Positions 1 through 6,431 of a stretch of DNA of 6,465 nt are shown one piece after another (position 1 is the stretch's first letter; every line of letters starts with the position of its first letter). Made by a program: the position numbers and the translations under genes. Source of the stretch: Actinomycetes bacterium (lineage in GTDB: Bacteria; Actinomycetota; Acidimicrobiia; Acidimicrobiales; Palsa-688); NCBI GenBank assembly GCA_021808665.1, contig JAKBBA010000171.1, positions 1 through 6,465 of the forward strand, written 5' to 3'. The notes under the pieces are model-generated. The model was not told the origin of the DNA and did no database searches. It was given only the letters and a program-made list of their open reading frames with translations.

Positions 1-783
1 GCGGGCCGGCTTTTGGTCGCCCAGATCGGATACCAGGTCCGCCTGCTCATCTCCTCGGGCCGGGCGATCGCCGTCGGTGTCGGGCTGCCGGTCATCTTGC
101 TGGTGGCCTCCAAAGGCAAGGACACCCACCCCAACGTCGCCGGCTACGCGGTCTTCGGCCTCACCATCACCGCCTGGAGCACCTACGGCGTGCGCCTCGT
201 CGCCGCCAGAGAAGATGGCGTCCTCAAACGCTGGCGAGCCACTCCGCTGCCGCGGTGGTGCTACTTCCTCGGCCGCATCCTCGCCACCGCGCTGGTCGCC
301 GTTATGGCCGGAGCGGTCACCGTCGCGGCCGCCCTCGTCTTCTACGGAAGCCACTTCGGCGACGGCCCAGACACCCAGCTCACCGTCACCGCAGCCCTCG
401 CCATCGTGGCCGTCCTCCTCCTCGGCGCGTTCGCCTGGGCGGCGACCGCCACCGCGCTCACCAGTGTCATCCCCACCGTCGAAGCCGCCTTCCCGACGCT
501 CATCTTCATCTACTTCCCGGTGATCATCATCTCGGGCGTGCTGTTCACCAACTTGAGCGAGCCACACTGGCTGTCCACGCTCGCCACCTACCTGCCCGCC
601 CAGTCCCTGATCGACGCCGTGACCCGCGCCGTCCGCCACCCCGCGGGCGCCCCGCTTCTCCCGGTACGCGACGTGATCGTCCTGGCCTGCTGGGGCATCG
701 GCGGCATGCTCGGCGCGATCGTCCTCTTCCGTTGGGAGCCACACCGCTCCACCCAGCGGCGAGCAGCTCGAATCCAGCAATGA
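1..783 (+). CDS. ABC-2 type transporter permease (5'-partial)
   Basis: This is the membrane subunit of an ABC exporter of the ABC-2/DrrB-like type; the substrate is unknown. The frame is open to the left edge. A TTG at 13 would give 256 residues, already a normal length, but the upstream in-frame codons read like the family's N-terminus, so the true start is probably at or just before the edge. Counting from 13, hydrophobic segments lie near residues 17-33, 42-58, 89-112, 124-146, 156-177 and 220-241. Between the second and third is the family's cytoplasmic loop (REDGVLKRWRATPLPRW, about 66-82). The stretch FPVIIISGVLFTNLSEPHW followed by YLPAQSLIDAV (about 168-203) is the typical C-terminal block of these permeases. 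The basic tail ends at a TGA that overlaps the next ATG. The partner ATPase is not in the window. Family assignment is firm; drug export is only inference. Confidence 0.88.
   Translation, partial: AGRLLVAQIGYQVRLLISSGRAIAVGVGLPVILLVASKGKDTHPNVAGYAVFGLTITAWSTYGVRLVAAREDGVLKRWRATPLPRWCYFLGRILATALVAVMAGAVTVAAALVFYGSHFGDGPDTQLTVTAALAIVAVLLLGAFAWAATATALTSVIPTVEAAFPTLIFIYFPVIIISGVLFTNLSEPHWLSTLATYLPAQSLIDAVTRAVRHPAGAPLLPVRDVIVLACWGIGGMLGAIVLFRWEPHRSTQRRAARIQQ
780..783 (+). promoter_or_regulatory. ATGA stop/start overlap (translational coupling)
   Basis: The permease TGA stop (781-783) shares two bases with an ATG (780-782). This is the usual arrangement for coupled genes in compact actinobacterial operons. 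The ATG opens a basic stretch (MTRHLERDRSGNRKR) that would precede the lipoprotein signal if one base were restored in the C run at 845-850. The resulting n-region would be unusually long (about 26 residues), so the overlap could also be coincidental. Confidence 0.4.
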
Positions 784-856
784 CCCGGCATCTTGAGCGG
801 GACCGGTCCGGCAATCGAAAGAGACCTGTCACCTTTCCCTCTCTCCCCCCATTCGC

Positions 857-907
857 CTTGGGATCGTCTTTGGTGTCGTCGGCTCAGCGCTCCTGGCAAC
901 CGGCTGT
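857..907 (+). other. Lipoprotein signal peptide core and lipobox
   Basis: Frame 2 encodes LGIVFGVVGSALLATGC followed by APAAPATTTSG. This is a hydrophobic core, a lipobox (LATG before Cys) and a small, flexible Ala/Thr-rich linker, the expected pattern for a signal peptidase II substrate anchored on the outer face of the membrane. The frame has no ATG, GTG or TTG between its upstream stop (TGA, 794-796) and the lipobox. The codon before Arg-Leu is ATT (851-853). Either the start is the ATG at 780, reached through a frameshift, or ATT replaces an ancestral ATG. Confidence 0.7.
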
Positions 908-2231
908 GCCCCCGCTGCCCCGGCGACCACAACGAGTGGCCATGGGCTACCAGCGACTCGCGGTGAGCTCGAGTTGAGCGGCACCAAGTGGGTACGCAGG
1001 CCCCCATGTGCATGGCCTACGGCGGTCAACTCCGCCACGATCCCCGAATACAACGGGTTCAACAACAGCAACCCGGACACGGCTTCGGCGTACCGGTTGC
1101 TGTTCTTCACCGTACAAAGCGGACTGCGCATCACCCTATCCGGGCAGTTCCCAGACAGCCGCTACATGACCATCGAGGTCTACGACTCCCAAGGCGAGCC
1201 GTTCACCACCAACGGTGTCAGCTCGGCCTTGGCCGACTACCAGGTCGCGCCGGACCCGGGCAGCATCAACCCGTGGCAGCACAAGGCACGGCCGGGCGGC
1301 ACGTTCACGGTGGCCCTGCGTAGTCATGTGACACCGGGCGAGGTCAATACGCTGCCGCTCTCGCCAGCGGGAACGACTGCCGGGTCCGCCGGCGTCATCT
1401 TCTTCCGTGTCTACGCGCCGTCCCACGGGAACCGCTGGGGGGTGCCCGCTCCTCACGTCGCCCTCACACGGAACGGGCTAACCACGCAGCTCCCCGCGTG
1501 CCCGGCCAAGGCAATCATGGTCCCAACCGACGCCGGTCAGCTGGCGACGGTCGGCGCCACCCTCCCAACAGACGGCCGGCCGTGGCACCGCCGACGACTG
1601 CCTCAACGGCACGCAAGCCGGCCACACCGACCACCCCCAGAGGCGCCTCGCCGAGCCCATGGCTGGCATCAGGGACGGACCTGCGGTACTGGTCGCTGTG
1701 CATCGACCAGCTCGCAGGGCACCAGCCTGTCGTCGTCAACCATCTACCCGGCGGGAAGGTCGACCTCGGGTGCCGCTATGACAGCCAAATAGCACTCGAC
1801 CGGGACGGCTACTACACCATCGTCATCGGCAGCGAATCTCAGCGCAGCGCGATCGAGCGGATCGCTGGCGCGACGTTCCTGCCGTTTTCACTCGACGATC
1901 CAGCCCGGCCGTACGTTCTGAGCTTGCGCAATATGCTCCCCAGCCCGTGGTTCGGTGCGGCGAGGCCCGAAAGCTCGAAGGCCTCACCGACGACCGCCCA
2001 CCGCCACCGCCCGGGGATGCAGATCAGCATCGAGTCTCTGCCCATCCAGCCTGGAGCGTCGGGGGTGACTCCGCCGTCGCCGTATCCAACCGTTCGACGG
2101 GGATCGATCGGGCGCCTCGACGAGGAACAAGGAGCGGGAGGTCGACGCCGAGCCTGAGTCGGTGCGCCACTTTCTGTCGAGGCGATCGGGCATCCAAGAA
2201 TTGCACCTGCTCGCAAACTTGCACTTGGCCC

Positions 2232-2260
2232 TTGGCGTCACCGGAGGGGGGCAGTAATCT
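2232..2260 (+). promoter_or_regulatory. Promoter of the PPOX gene, probably leaderless
   Basis: A -35-like TTGGCG (2232-2237) and a -10-like TAATCT (2255-2260, matching the actinobacterial TANNNT form) are separated by exactly 17 bases. The -10 ends six bases before the GTG start at 2267, so transcription would begin at or next to the start codon and the mRNA would lack a 5' leader. The only purine-rich Shine-Dalgarno-like run (GGAGG, 2243-2247) is 19 bases from the GTG and lies inside the promoter spacer, so it cannot serve as a normal ribosome binding site. Position-based inference; not proven. Confidence 0.5.
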
Positions 2261-2266
2261 CTACCC

Positions 2267-2701
2267 GTGGGATACACCGATGCTCCCCAAGGCTGGTGGC
2301 AAGCGTTCGTTTCTGGTACACCACCGCGAACGGCTAAGTTGGCCGTGGTGCGAGCTGATGGGTCGCCGCACGTGGCTCCCATATGGATCGAGCTGGACGG
2401 GGACGAGGTCGTGTTCATGACCTCCGCCAGCACCGTGAAGGGTAGGGCCATCCTTCGTGATCCGCGGGTATCTCTCTGTTGGGACGACGAGCGGCCCCCG
2501 TTCAGCTTCGTCACCGTCACGGGAATGGCAACGACGTCTGTAGACAGTGCTGACCTCCTGTATTGGGGAACGCGCATCGGAGGCCGCTACATGGGTGCCG
2601 AGCGAGCCGAGGAGTTCGGGAGACGCAACGCCGTCCCTCCAGAGATGGTCGTGCGAGTAAAGCCATCGCGCATAGTCACCAAGATGAATGTAGCGGATTG
2701 A
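2267..2701 (+). CDS. PPOX-class F420/flavin-dependent oxidoreductase
   Basis: This 144-residue protein belongs to the pyridoxamine-5'-phosphate-oxidase-like split beta-barrel superfamily, most like the small actinobacterial group annotated as PPOX-class probable F420-dependent enzymes. Such proteins are cytoplasmic dimers that bind F420 or a flavin at the barrel interface. The substrate here is unknown. Family blocks in order are TAKLAVVRADGSPHVAPIW (about 22-40), the edge strand DEVVFMTSASTVKGR (46-60), LRDPRVSLCWDDE (63-75), FVTVTGMATT (81-90), the helix RYMGAERAEEFGRR (107-120) and a closing strand MVVRVKPSRIVTKMN (127-141). Length is full for the family. The GTG start is chosen because GYTDAPQGWWQAFVSGTPPRT is the expected N-terminus. 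It appears to have its own promoter and to stand alone. F420 versus FMN cannot be decided from sequence alone. Confidence 0.9.
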   Translation: MGYTDAPQGWWQAFVSGTPPRTAKLAVVRADGSPHVAPIWIELDGDEVVFMTSASTVKGRAILRDPRVSLCWDDERPPFSFVTVTGMATTSVDSADLLYWGTRIGGRYMGAERAEEFGRRNAVPPEMVVRVKPSRIVTKMNVAD

Positions 2702-2741
2702 GATCGCGTAATCTGTTTAGCGCGGTGGGCCCACGTTGTCT

Positions 2742-2755
2742 TGCCGCCGTCGGCA
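2742..2755 (+). terminator. Possible terminator hairpin after PPOX gene
   Basis: TGCCG, a CCGT loop and CGGCA form a 5-bp GC-rich stem 41 bases after the PPOX stop. A G-T pair could extend it by one. There is no U-tract, which is common for actinobacterial terminators but leaves the call weak. Confidence 0.3.
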
Positions 2756-2914
2756 GCGCCCAGATCAACGGCTCGGAGCCCTCAGCCAGTGCGGCGGTTG
2801 TCCGGCAAGCTGAGTTGAATACAAAGGCGTCCCAAGTCAGCGGCGGCGCCCAGGGAGCGCCCCGTAGCCCGTTCGGGCGAGGATTGTCTGCAGGGGAGTT
2901 CCCTGTATGGGTGC

Positions 2915-2929
2915 CTGAGCGCCGCTCAG
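2915..2929. terminator. Perfect 6-bp hairpin CTGAGC-GCC-GCTCAG
   Basis: A perfect inverted repeat with a three-base loop lies in the middle of the convergent spacer, just after another small inverted repeat (CAGGG/CCCTG, 2891-2905). It is symmetric, so it could act on transcripts from either strand. No T-run follows on either side. A protein-binding dyad is the alternative. Confidence 0.3.
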
Positions 2930-2968
2930 CCACGCCCGAATGCAAACCACACGTTTGGCGAGCCCTGG

Positions 2969-2983
2969 GCGCGTTTTTCGCGC
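2969..2983. repeat. Inverted repeat GCGCG-TTTTT-CGCGC
   Basis: A perfect 5-bp GC stem flanks a five-base T loop (A loop on the minus strand). It lies between the ends of two convergent genes, about 113 bases past the stop of the minus-strand regulator. The T run is in the loop rather than after the stem, so it is not a classical intrinsic terminator. Confidence 0.35.
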
Positions 2984-3037
2984 AGCTCAGAAGCTCAGTT
3001 GGGCCACGCCGCGCCAGGTGAGTGGAGGTCACTATCA

Positions 3038-3080
3038 TCCTGAATAGCGATCCGATGTCGCATGCGGAGGCGACTCAGGA
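3038..3080 (-). terminator. Candidate terminator of the LAL regulator
   Basis: This two-part inverted repeat begins 15 bases beyond the regulator's stop codon. The outer arms are TCCTGA (3038-3043) and TCAGGA (3075-3080). The inner arms are GTCGC (3057-3061) and GCGAC (3070-3074), directly adjoining the outer right arm, with an eight-base loop. The left side carries a 13-base bulge (3044-3056). Eleven base pairs at the end of a gene favour an RNA hairpin role, but there is no U-tract and the bulge is large. Confidence 0.4.
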
Positions 3081-3095
3081 GTGGGGGTCTGGCCG

Positions 3096-5837
3096 CTAAG
3101 CCGAGACGGCGGGGTTGCTGACTCGGTCGATCAGGGCGCCAGTAAGCTGCCGTCGCCCTTTGATGTCGAGCTTCCTGAACACCTTGCGTAGGTGGAAATC
3201 CACCGTGTGGGGGCTGAGGAACAGCTGGGTAGCAATCTCCCGGTTGGTTTGCCCTTCGCTCGCCAGACGGCCCACAACTGCTTCTTGCGCGGTGAGTTCA
3301 ACGACGAAGCGGTCCCTGCCTCGCGGCTGCGCACCGCCAGTGGCGAGGAGCTCTCGACTCGCCCTGACCGCCAAGAACGTGGCGCCCATGGCATCGAAGG
3401 TCTCGTAGGCGACGCGTAGCTGCTGACGGGCGTCGATCCGCCGATGGCATCGGCGCAGCCATTCCCCATAGACGAGCCGGGTGCGAGCGAGTTCGAGCTT
3501 CATTCGAGTCCGCTCCAGTCGTTCGACCGCGGCCCGATAGAACGACTCGGCAACCTCATCCTCGCTCAGCAACGCCTGCGAGCGTGCCTCGACTCCGAGC
3601 GCACAATCGGTGCCAGCGAGCCGGGTTCGCTCGCACAACCGGAGCATTGTCTCTCGCGCGAGGTCAGTGGCGCCCGTTCGAGCGGCGGCCTCCACCATCT
3701 CGGCGATAGCAACTCCCACGCCTCTCTGGGGGTGCCGTTCGCAGTGCGACAAGCCCACAGCCAGCGCGTCTTCGTAGCGGCCGAGGCAGTTGTACGCTCT
3801 AACGGCAGATACTTCCGAGACGCTACGCAACCTGTCGTCTCCTGCCTCGATGGCGTCGCGCAACACAGCATAGACCTGCTCGCATGCCGGCCCCTCCCCC
3901 AATTGATAGACCGAAAGCCATTGTCTGCCGCGCTCGAGGGCAACGACAGCCCCTGCGCTGCCGGCGGCGTCGGCGATCAGCAAGGCCTGTTCCATCGTCG
4001 CCATCGCCAGGCCGAGATCTCCTGCATAGAACTGACAGTCGGACAAGAATCCCAGAGCGACAGGGAGGGTGGCGAGCGCTCCCGTGTCTCGGGCAAGGCG
4101 CACCCAGCGGGAGACGAGGAGGTACATGCTTTCGTCGTCCCAGTCCGCGTAGGCGACCTGGTACGCGACTGCCAGGCCGTCCAGATCGCTCGCTGACGGC
4201 GATTCGTCGACGATAGCTCTCTTGGCCTGTTGCAACAGATCAATGCCGCGGGGGAAGCCGTCGATGATGAGGTGCATGTACCCGGTGAGGAGGAGCTCGG
4301 TCGTGCTCGGCTTGTGGGAGGGCGACCTTGCAGGCATCGCCTCGAACACCCTCCGCGCGGTGTTGCCTTCAGCCGCCACTGCCATCCAGAGCGCATCGAG
4401 ATAGGTCTCTCGGGCTAGCGCCGGAAAGAGTCGCTCGAGGCGGCTCGTGGCGGTCATTAGTAGCAGCGCCGCGTCGGTGGTCCGCTCTTGGAACAGAGCG
4501 ACCTTGGCCTGGATGCGTTCGGCGCGAGCACGTTGCAGGTCGTTGATCCGTCCCGACTCGGCTAGAGCTACGAGGTCGAGCGCGGACTCCGGGGCGCCGG
4601 CATCGAATTTCGCTTGTGCCGCCGCAAGCGCCCGTTCGACGCGACGATCCGGGTCGAGCGTGAGGATCGCCGAGCGTTCGAGGAACGCGGCCTCCGCCGC
4701 CAGGCCCCCGCGAGTCTTGGCACGTTGGGCAGAGCGCTCGAGTTCAGCGGCGACGGCATCGTCGGGGCCGAGGGCCGCTTCGCCGCGATGCCAGGCCCTC
4801 CGGTCAGGGTCGAGGGCGGGATCACTCGCCTCGGCCAAGGCGGCGTGAGCTTCGCGTAGCCAAGTCGGTGAAGCCGCCTTGGAGATTGCGGAGCGGACCA
4901 GCGGGTGACGAAAACGCACCATGGTCCCAAGCTCGATCAGTCCTTCGTCCTCGGCAGGGCCGGCTGCGTTTTCGGGAAGGTCGAGCAGCGAGGCCGCCCT
5001 AGCGACCACCGCTGCATCGCCGACCGGCTCGGTAGCGGCGAGCAGGAGAAGTCGGCGGGTCTGGGGTGGCAGATGTTCGGCCCGGTCGAGGAAGTTCGCC
5101 TCCAACCGACTCGACAGCGGCGCCACGGTCAGCGCGAAGCCCCCGGCAAGGTCAGCGGGCCGCCTCGCTCGCGGCAACTCGAGGAGGGCGAGCGGGTTGC
5201 CCTGCGCCTCAGCGACGATGCGGGCTGCCACCTTGTCATCGAGGCGTCCCGGAACCGCCGAGGTCAGCAACTTGCGGGCGTCGACGTCGGAGAGGCCGGC
5301 AAGGTCGAGCTTCGGGAGCGAGGCGAACTCGTCTCGCTGGCTCGGCTCTCGGACCCCGAACAACATGGCCACCCGGTCCGCCTGAAGGCGGCGTGCTGCG
5401 AGGGCGATCGCCTGGGCTGACGCGTGGTCGAGCCATTGAGCGTCGTCGATCACGCACAGCAACGGCTGCGGATGCCCGGCGTCCGAAAGGAGACTGAGGG
5501 TGGCGAGCCCGATAAGGAACCCATCGGGCCGCGGCCCATCCGCCAGCCCGAAGGCCGTCTCGAGCGCGCTTCGTTGCGGCGTGGGCAGACGGGCCAGCCC
5601 ACCAAGCAGCGGCCCGCACAACTGATGCAGGCCGGCGAAGGCGAGCTCCATCTCTGACTCGATCCCCGTCGCCCGGGCAACTCGAAAGCCGGCAGCCGAA
5701 GCGACGGCGAGGTCAAGCAGCGCCGATTTTCCAACCCCGACACGTCCACGAACGACGAGAACCCCGCTCGCGTTTGAACGGGCCCCTTCGAGCAGCCCGG
5801 TCAGCGCGGAGTGCTCCGCGCCCCGACCGAACAGCAT
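3096..5837 (-). CDS. LAL-type LuxR family transcriptional regulator
   Basis: This 913-residue cytoplasmic regulator belongs to the LAL (large ATP-binding LuxR) group of STAND-type NTPases, usually activators of nearby metabolic or secondary-metabolite genes. The N-terminus begins with the typical MLFGRGAEHSALTGLLEGA, which supports the ATG start. The Walker A motif GRVGVGKS is at about 31-38 and Walker B LLCVIDDAQWLD at 126-137. A sensor-like strand DRVAMLFGVRE is near 154-164 and the LAL-typical GNPLALLELP near 213-222. The middle (about 320-800) is Ala/Leu/Arg-rich and helical, probably TPR-like repeats for ligand or protein binding. The C-terminal LuxR helix-turn-helix spans about 848-900 (LTAQEAVVGRLASEG, NREIATQL, LSPHTVDFHLRKVFRKL). 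All key residues are present and no break is seen. The ribosome binding site is weak (GCGGTTGAG just upstream). A TANNNT-type TACAGT at 5883-5878 is a poor promoter candidate without a matching -35. Target genes and ligand are unknown. Confidence 0.95.
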   Translation of the reverse strand: MLFGRGAEHSALTGLLEGARSNASGVLVVRGRVGVGKSALLDLAVASAAGFRVARATGIESEMELAFAGLHQLCGPLLGGLARLPTPQRSALETAFGLADGPRPDGFLIGLATLSLLSDAGHPQPLLCVIDDAQWLDHASAQAIALAARRLQADRVAMLFGVREPSQRDEFASLPKLDLAGLSDVDARKLLTSAVPGRLDDKVAARIVAEAQGNPLALLELPRARRPADLAGGFALTVAPLSSRLEANFLDRAEHLPPQTRRLLLLAATEPVGDAAVVARAASLLDLPENAAGPAEDEGLIELGTMVRFRHPLVRSAISKAASPTWLREAHAALAEASDPALDPDRRAWHRGEAALGPDDAVAAELERSAQRAKTRGGLAAEAAFLERSAILTLDPDRRVERALAAAQAKFDAGAPESALDLVALAESGRINDLQRARAERIQAKVALFQERTTDAALLLMTATSRLERLFPALARETYLDALWMAVAAEGNTARRVFEAMPARSPSHKPSTTELLLTGYMHLIIDGFPRGIDLLQQAKRAIVDESPSASDLDGLAVAYQVAYADWDDESMYLLVSRWVRLARDTGALATLPVALGFLSDCQFYAGDLGLAMATMEQALLIADAAGSAGAVVALERGRQWLSVYQLGEGPACEQVYAVLRDAIEAGDDRLRSVSEVSAVRAYNCLGRYEDALAVGLSHCERHPQRGVGVAIAEMVEAAARTGATDLARETMLRLCERTRLAGTDCALGVEARSQALLSEDEVAESFYRAAVERLERTRMKLELARTRLVYGEWLRRCHRRIDARQQLRVAYETFDAMGATFLAVRASRELLATGGAQPRGRDRFVVELTAQEAVVGRLASEGQTNREIATQLFLSPHTVDFHLRKVFRKLDIKGRRQLTGALIDRVSNPAVSA

Positions 5838-6330
5838 CGCTCAACCGCCAGTCGGCGAAAGGACACCCATAATTGGCACTGTACAGCTCGCCGGTCACAC
5901 CTGAGGGGCTGAGCGTGCTGGGACGCGACGGCCCAGTCGAGCGTGACGAAGACACTGGACATGGGGATGCCTAGGTGCCGGGCGTGTCGTGGCCGCCATT
6001 TTCCGTGGCCCCGACTCGCACCGTCTCACAACGCATGCCCCAGGCGGATCTAGGGGTCACATCCGCTCAGCATGCGCCGGCCGTCGAAGCAAACCCGTCG
6101 GTTGGTGGGAACAGTTGACGAAGCACACCGCCGGGCAGGGGGAGCACCCCAGGTCAGCATGTTGATGGGCGGCCGCGGATCCTCGGCGTCGGACCCGGGC
6201 CCGGGGCGGAGCGCCACCGCCCGGACGGCAGCGAGGAGCCTCTGCGGCAGCCGCCTGGAGTGACGTCCGCCGACTAGTCAACGAAGTTCCCTGCAGCGTA
6301 ACTGTTCGATGATGGAGGCGAAGGAGAGCC
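5838..6330. other. High-GC stretch without a convincing gene
   Basis: This is the upstream region of the minus-strand regulator and must contain its promoter. I see no recognisable protein. The two open frames at 6057-6281 (-) and 6072-6263 (+) overlap each other, are low-complexity Arg/Ala/Pro/Ser-rich and look like GC-driven chance frames. Small symmetric sites include CTGTACAG at 5879-5886 and a direct repeat CGTGGCC at 5988-5994 and 6004-6010. No tRNA, repeat array or insertion-sequence end was recognised. Confidence 0.5.
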
Positions 6331-6366
6331 TGTAACTTATTCTGTGTAAGAGGCTTTATGTGTTTA

Positions 6367-6395
6367 TTGTTTAGTTGGGCCTCTGGTCTTATGTT
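6367..6395 (+). promoter_or_regulatory. Sigma-70-like promoter in AT-rich segment
   Basis: TTGTTT (6367-6372) and TATGTT (6390-6395) are separated by exactly 17 bases, and the -10 fits TANNNT. Transcription would start near 6402, followed by a purine-rich GGGGAAGAA (6415-6423) and an ATG at 6432. Spacing throughout is consistent with a promoter, short leader and gene start. In AT-rich DNA such matches arise by chance more often, which limits confidence. Confidence 0.4.
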
Positions 6396-6403
6396 AGCAT
6401 AAG
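6388..6403. repeat. Perfect dyad CTTATG-TTAG-CATAAG over the -10
   Basis: A perfect 6-bp inverted repeat with a four-base centre overlaps the putative -10 element and the predicted transcription start, the usual place for a repressor operator. A related but imperfect pair, CTTA/TAAG with seven bases between, lies at 6336-6350. As an RNA hairpin it would be AT-rich and weak, so a DNA operator is the better reading. Confidence 0.4.
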
Positions 6404-6431
6404 TTGAGTCTTCCGGGGAAGAACATTTCGA

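Larger units (their letters stand above)
780..2157 (+). pseudogene. Frameshifted secreted lipoprotein gene
   Basis: Conserved-looking protein blocks appear in order but in different frames. The ATG at 780 overlaps the permease stop and opens frame 3. The lipoprotein signal (LGIVFGVVGSALLATGC, Cys codon 905-907) and the first domain are in frame 2 (to about 1560), with PDPGSINPW at 1250-1276 and VIFFRVYAP at 1394-1420. The second half is in frame 1, with LRYWSLCID at 1681-1707, GCRYDSQ from 1768 and RNMLPSPWF at 1927-1953. From memory this resembles an uncharacterised actinobacterial secreted family with two beta-rich halves joined by a Pro-rich linker; I cannot name a Pfam entry or a function. 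Between the halves (about 1560-1680) third-position GC is highest in frame 3, so two breaks are possible there. The C-terminus loses family resemblance after about 1955. Intact ORFs on either side argue for real decay rather than poor sequence. The longest open pieces are 974-1792 and 1498-2157. Confidence 0.72.
2702..3095. other. Convergent non-coding spacer, palindrome-rich
   Basis: Two genes converge on this 394-base spacer. I see no credible gene: the open frames crossing it are overlaps of neighbours without recognisable protein. It holds several short inverted repeats: GTGGGCCCAC (2725-2734), TGCCG/CGGCA (2742-2755), GGCT/AGCC (2770-2780), GCCCG/CGGGC (2867-2878), CAGGG/CCCTG (2891-2905), CTGAGC/GCTCAG (2915-2929) and GCGCG/CGCGC (2969-2983). 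GCTCAG also occurs twice more as a direct repeat (2985-2990, 2993-2998). Some or all may act as transcription-end hairpins. None is followed by a clear T-run. Confidence 0.6.

Noticed and set aside
255..977. Plus-strand open frame of 240 codons overlapping the permease
   Set aside because: It is Arg/Pro/His-rich, typical of an off-frame reading of high-GC coding DNA, and it crosses the permease stop only because the ATG at 780 continues in the same frame.
2243..2247. GGAGG as Shine-Dalgarno of the PPOX gene
   Set aside because: It is 19 bases from the GTG and no in-frame alternative start fits the expected N-terminus.
2969..2983. GCGCG-TTTTT-CGCGC as a classical intrinsic terminator
   Set aside because: The T run is the loop, with no T-tract after the stem on either strand.
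2563..3021. Plus-strand open frame starting inside the PPOX gene and crossing the spacer
   Set aside because: It begins out of frame within a well-supported gene, shows no family motif, and runs through several palindromes.
3444..4196. Long plus-strand open frame (about 250 codons) opposite the LAL regulator
   Set aside because: It lies wholly antisense to a gene with complete family motifs, has no recognisable protein content, and is expected in high-GC DNA. The same applies to the other plus-strand frames across 3096-5837.
6057..6281. Minus-strand 74-codon frame, with a plus-strand 63-codon frame opposite (6072-6263)
   Set aside because: They are mutually overlapping, low-complexity and lack recognisable domains; neither outweighs the other.
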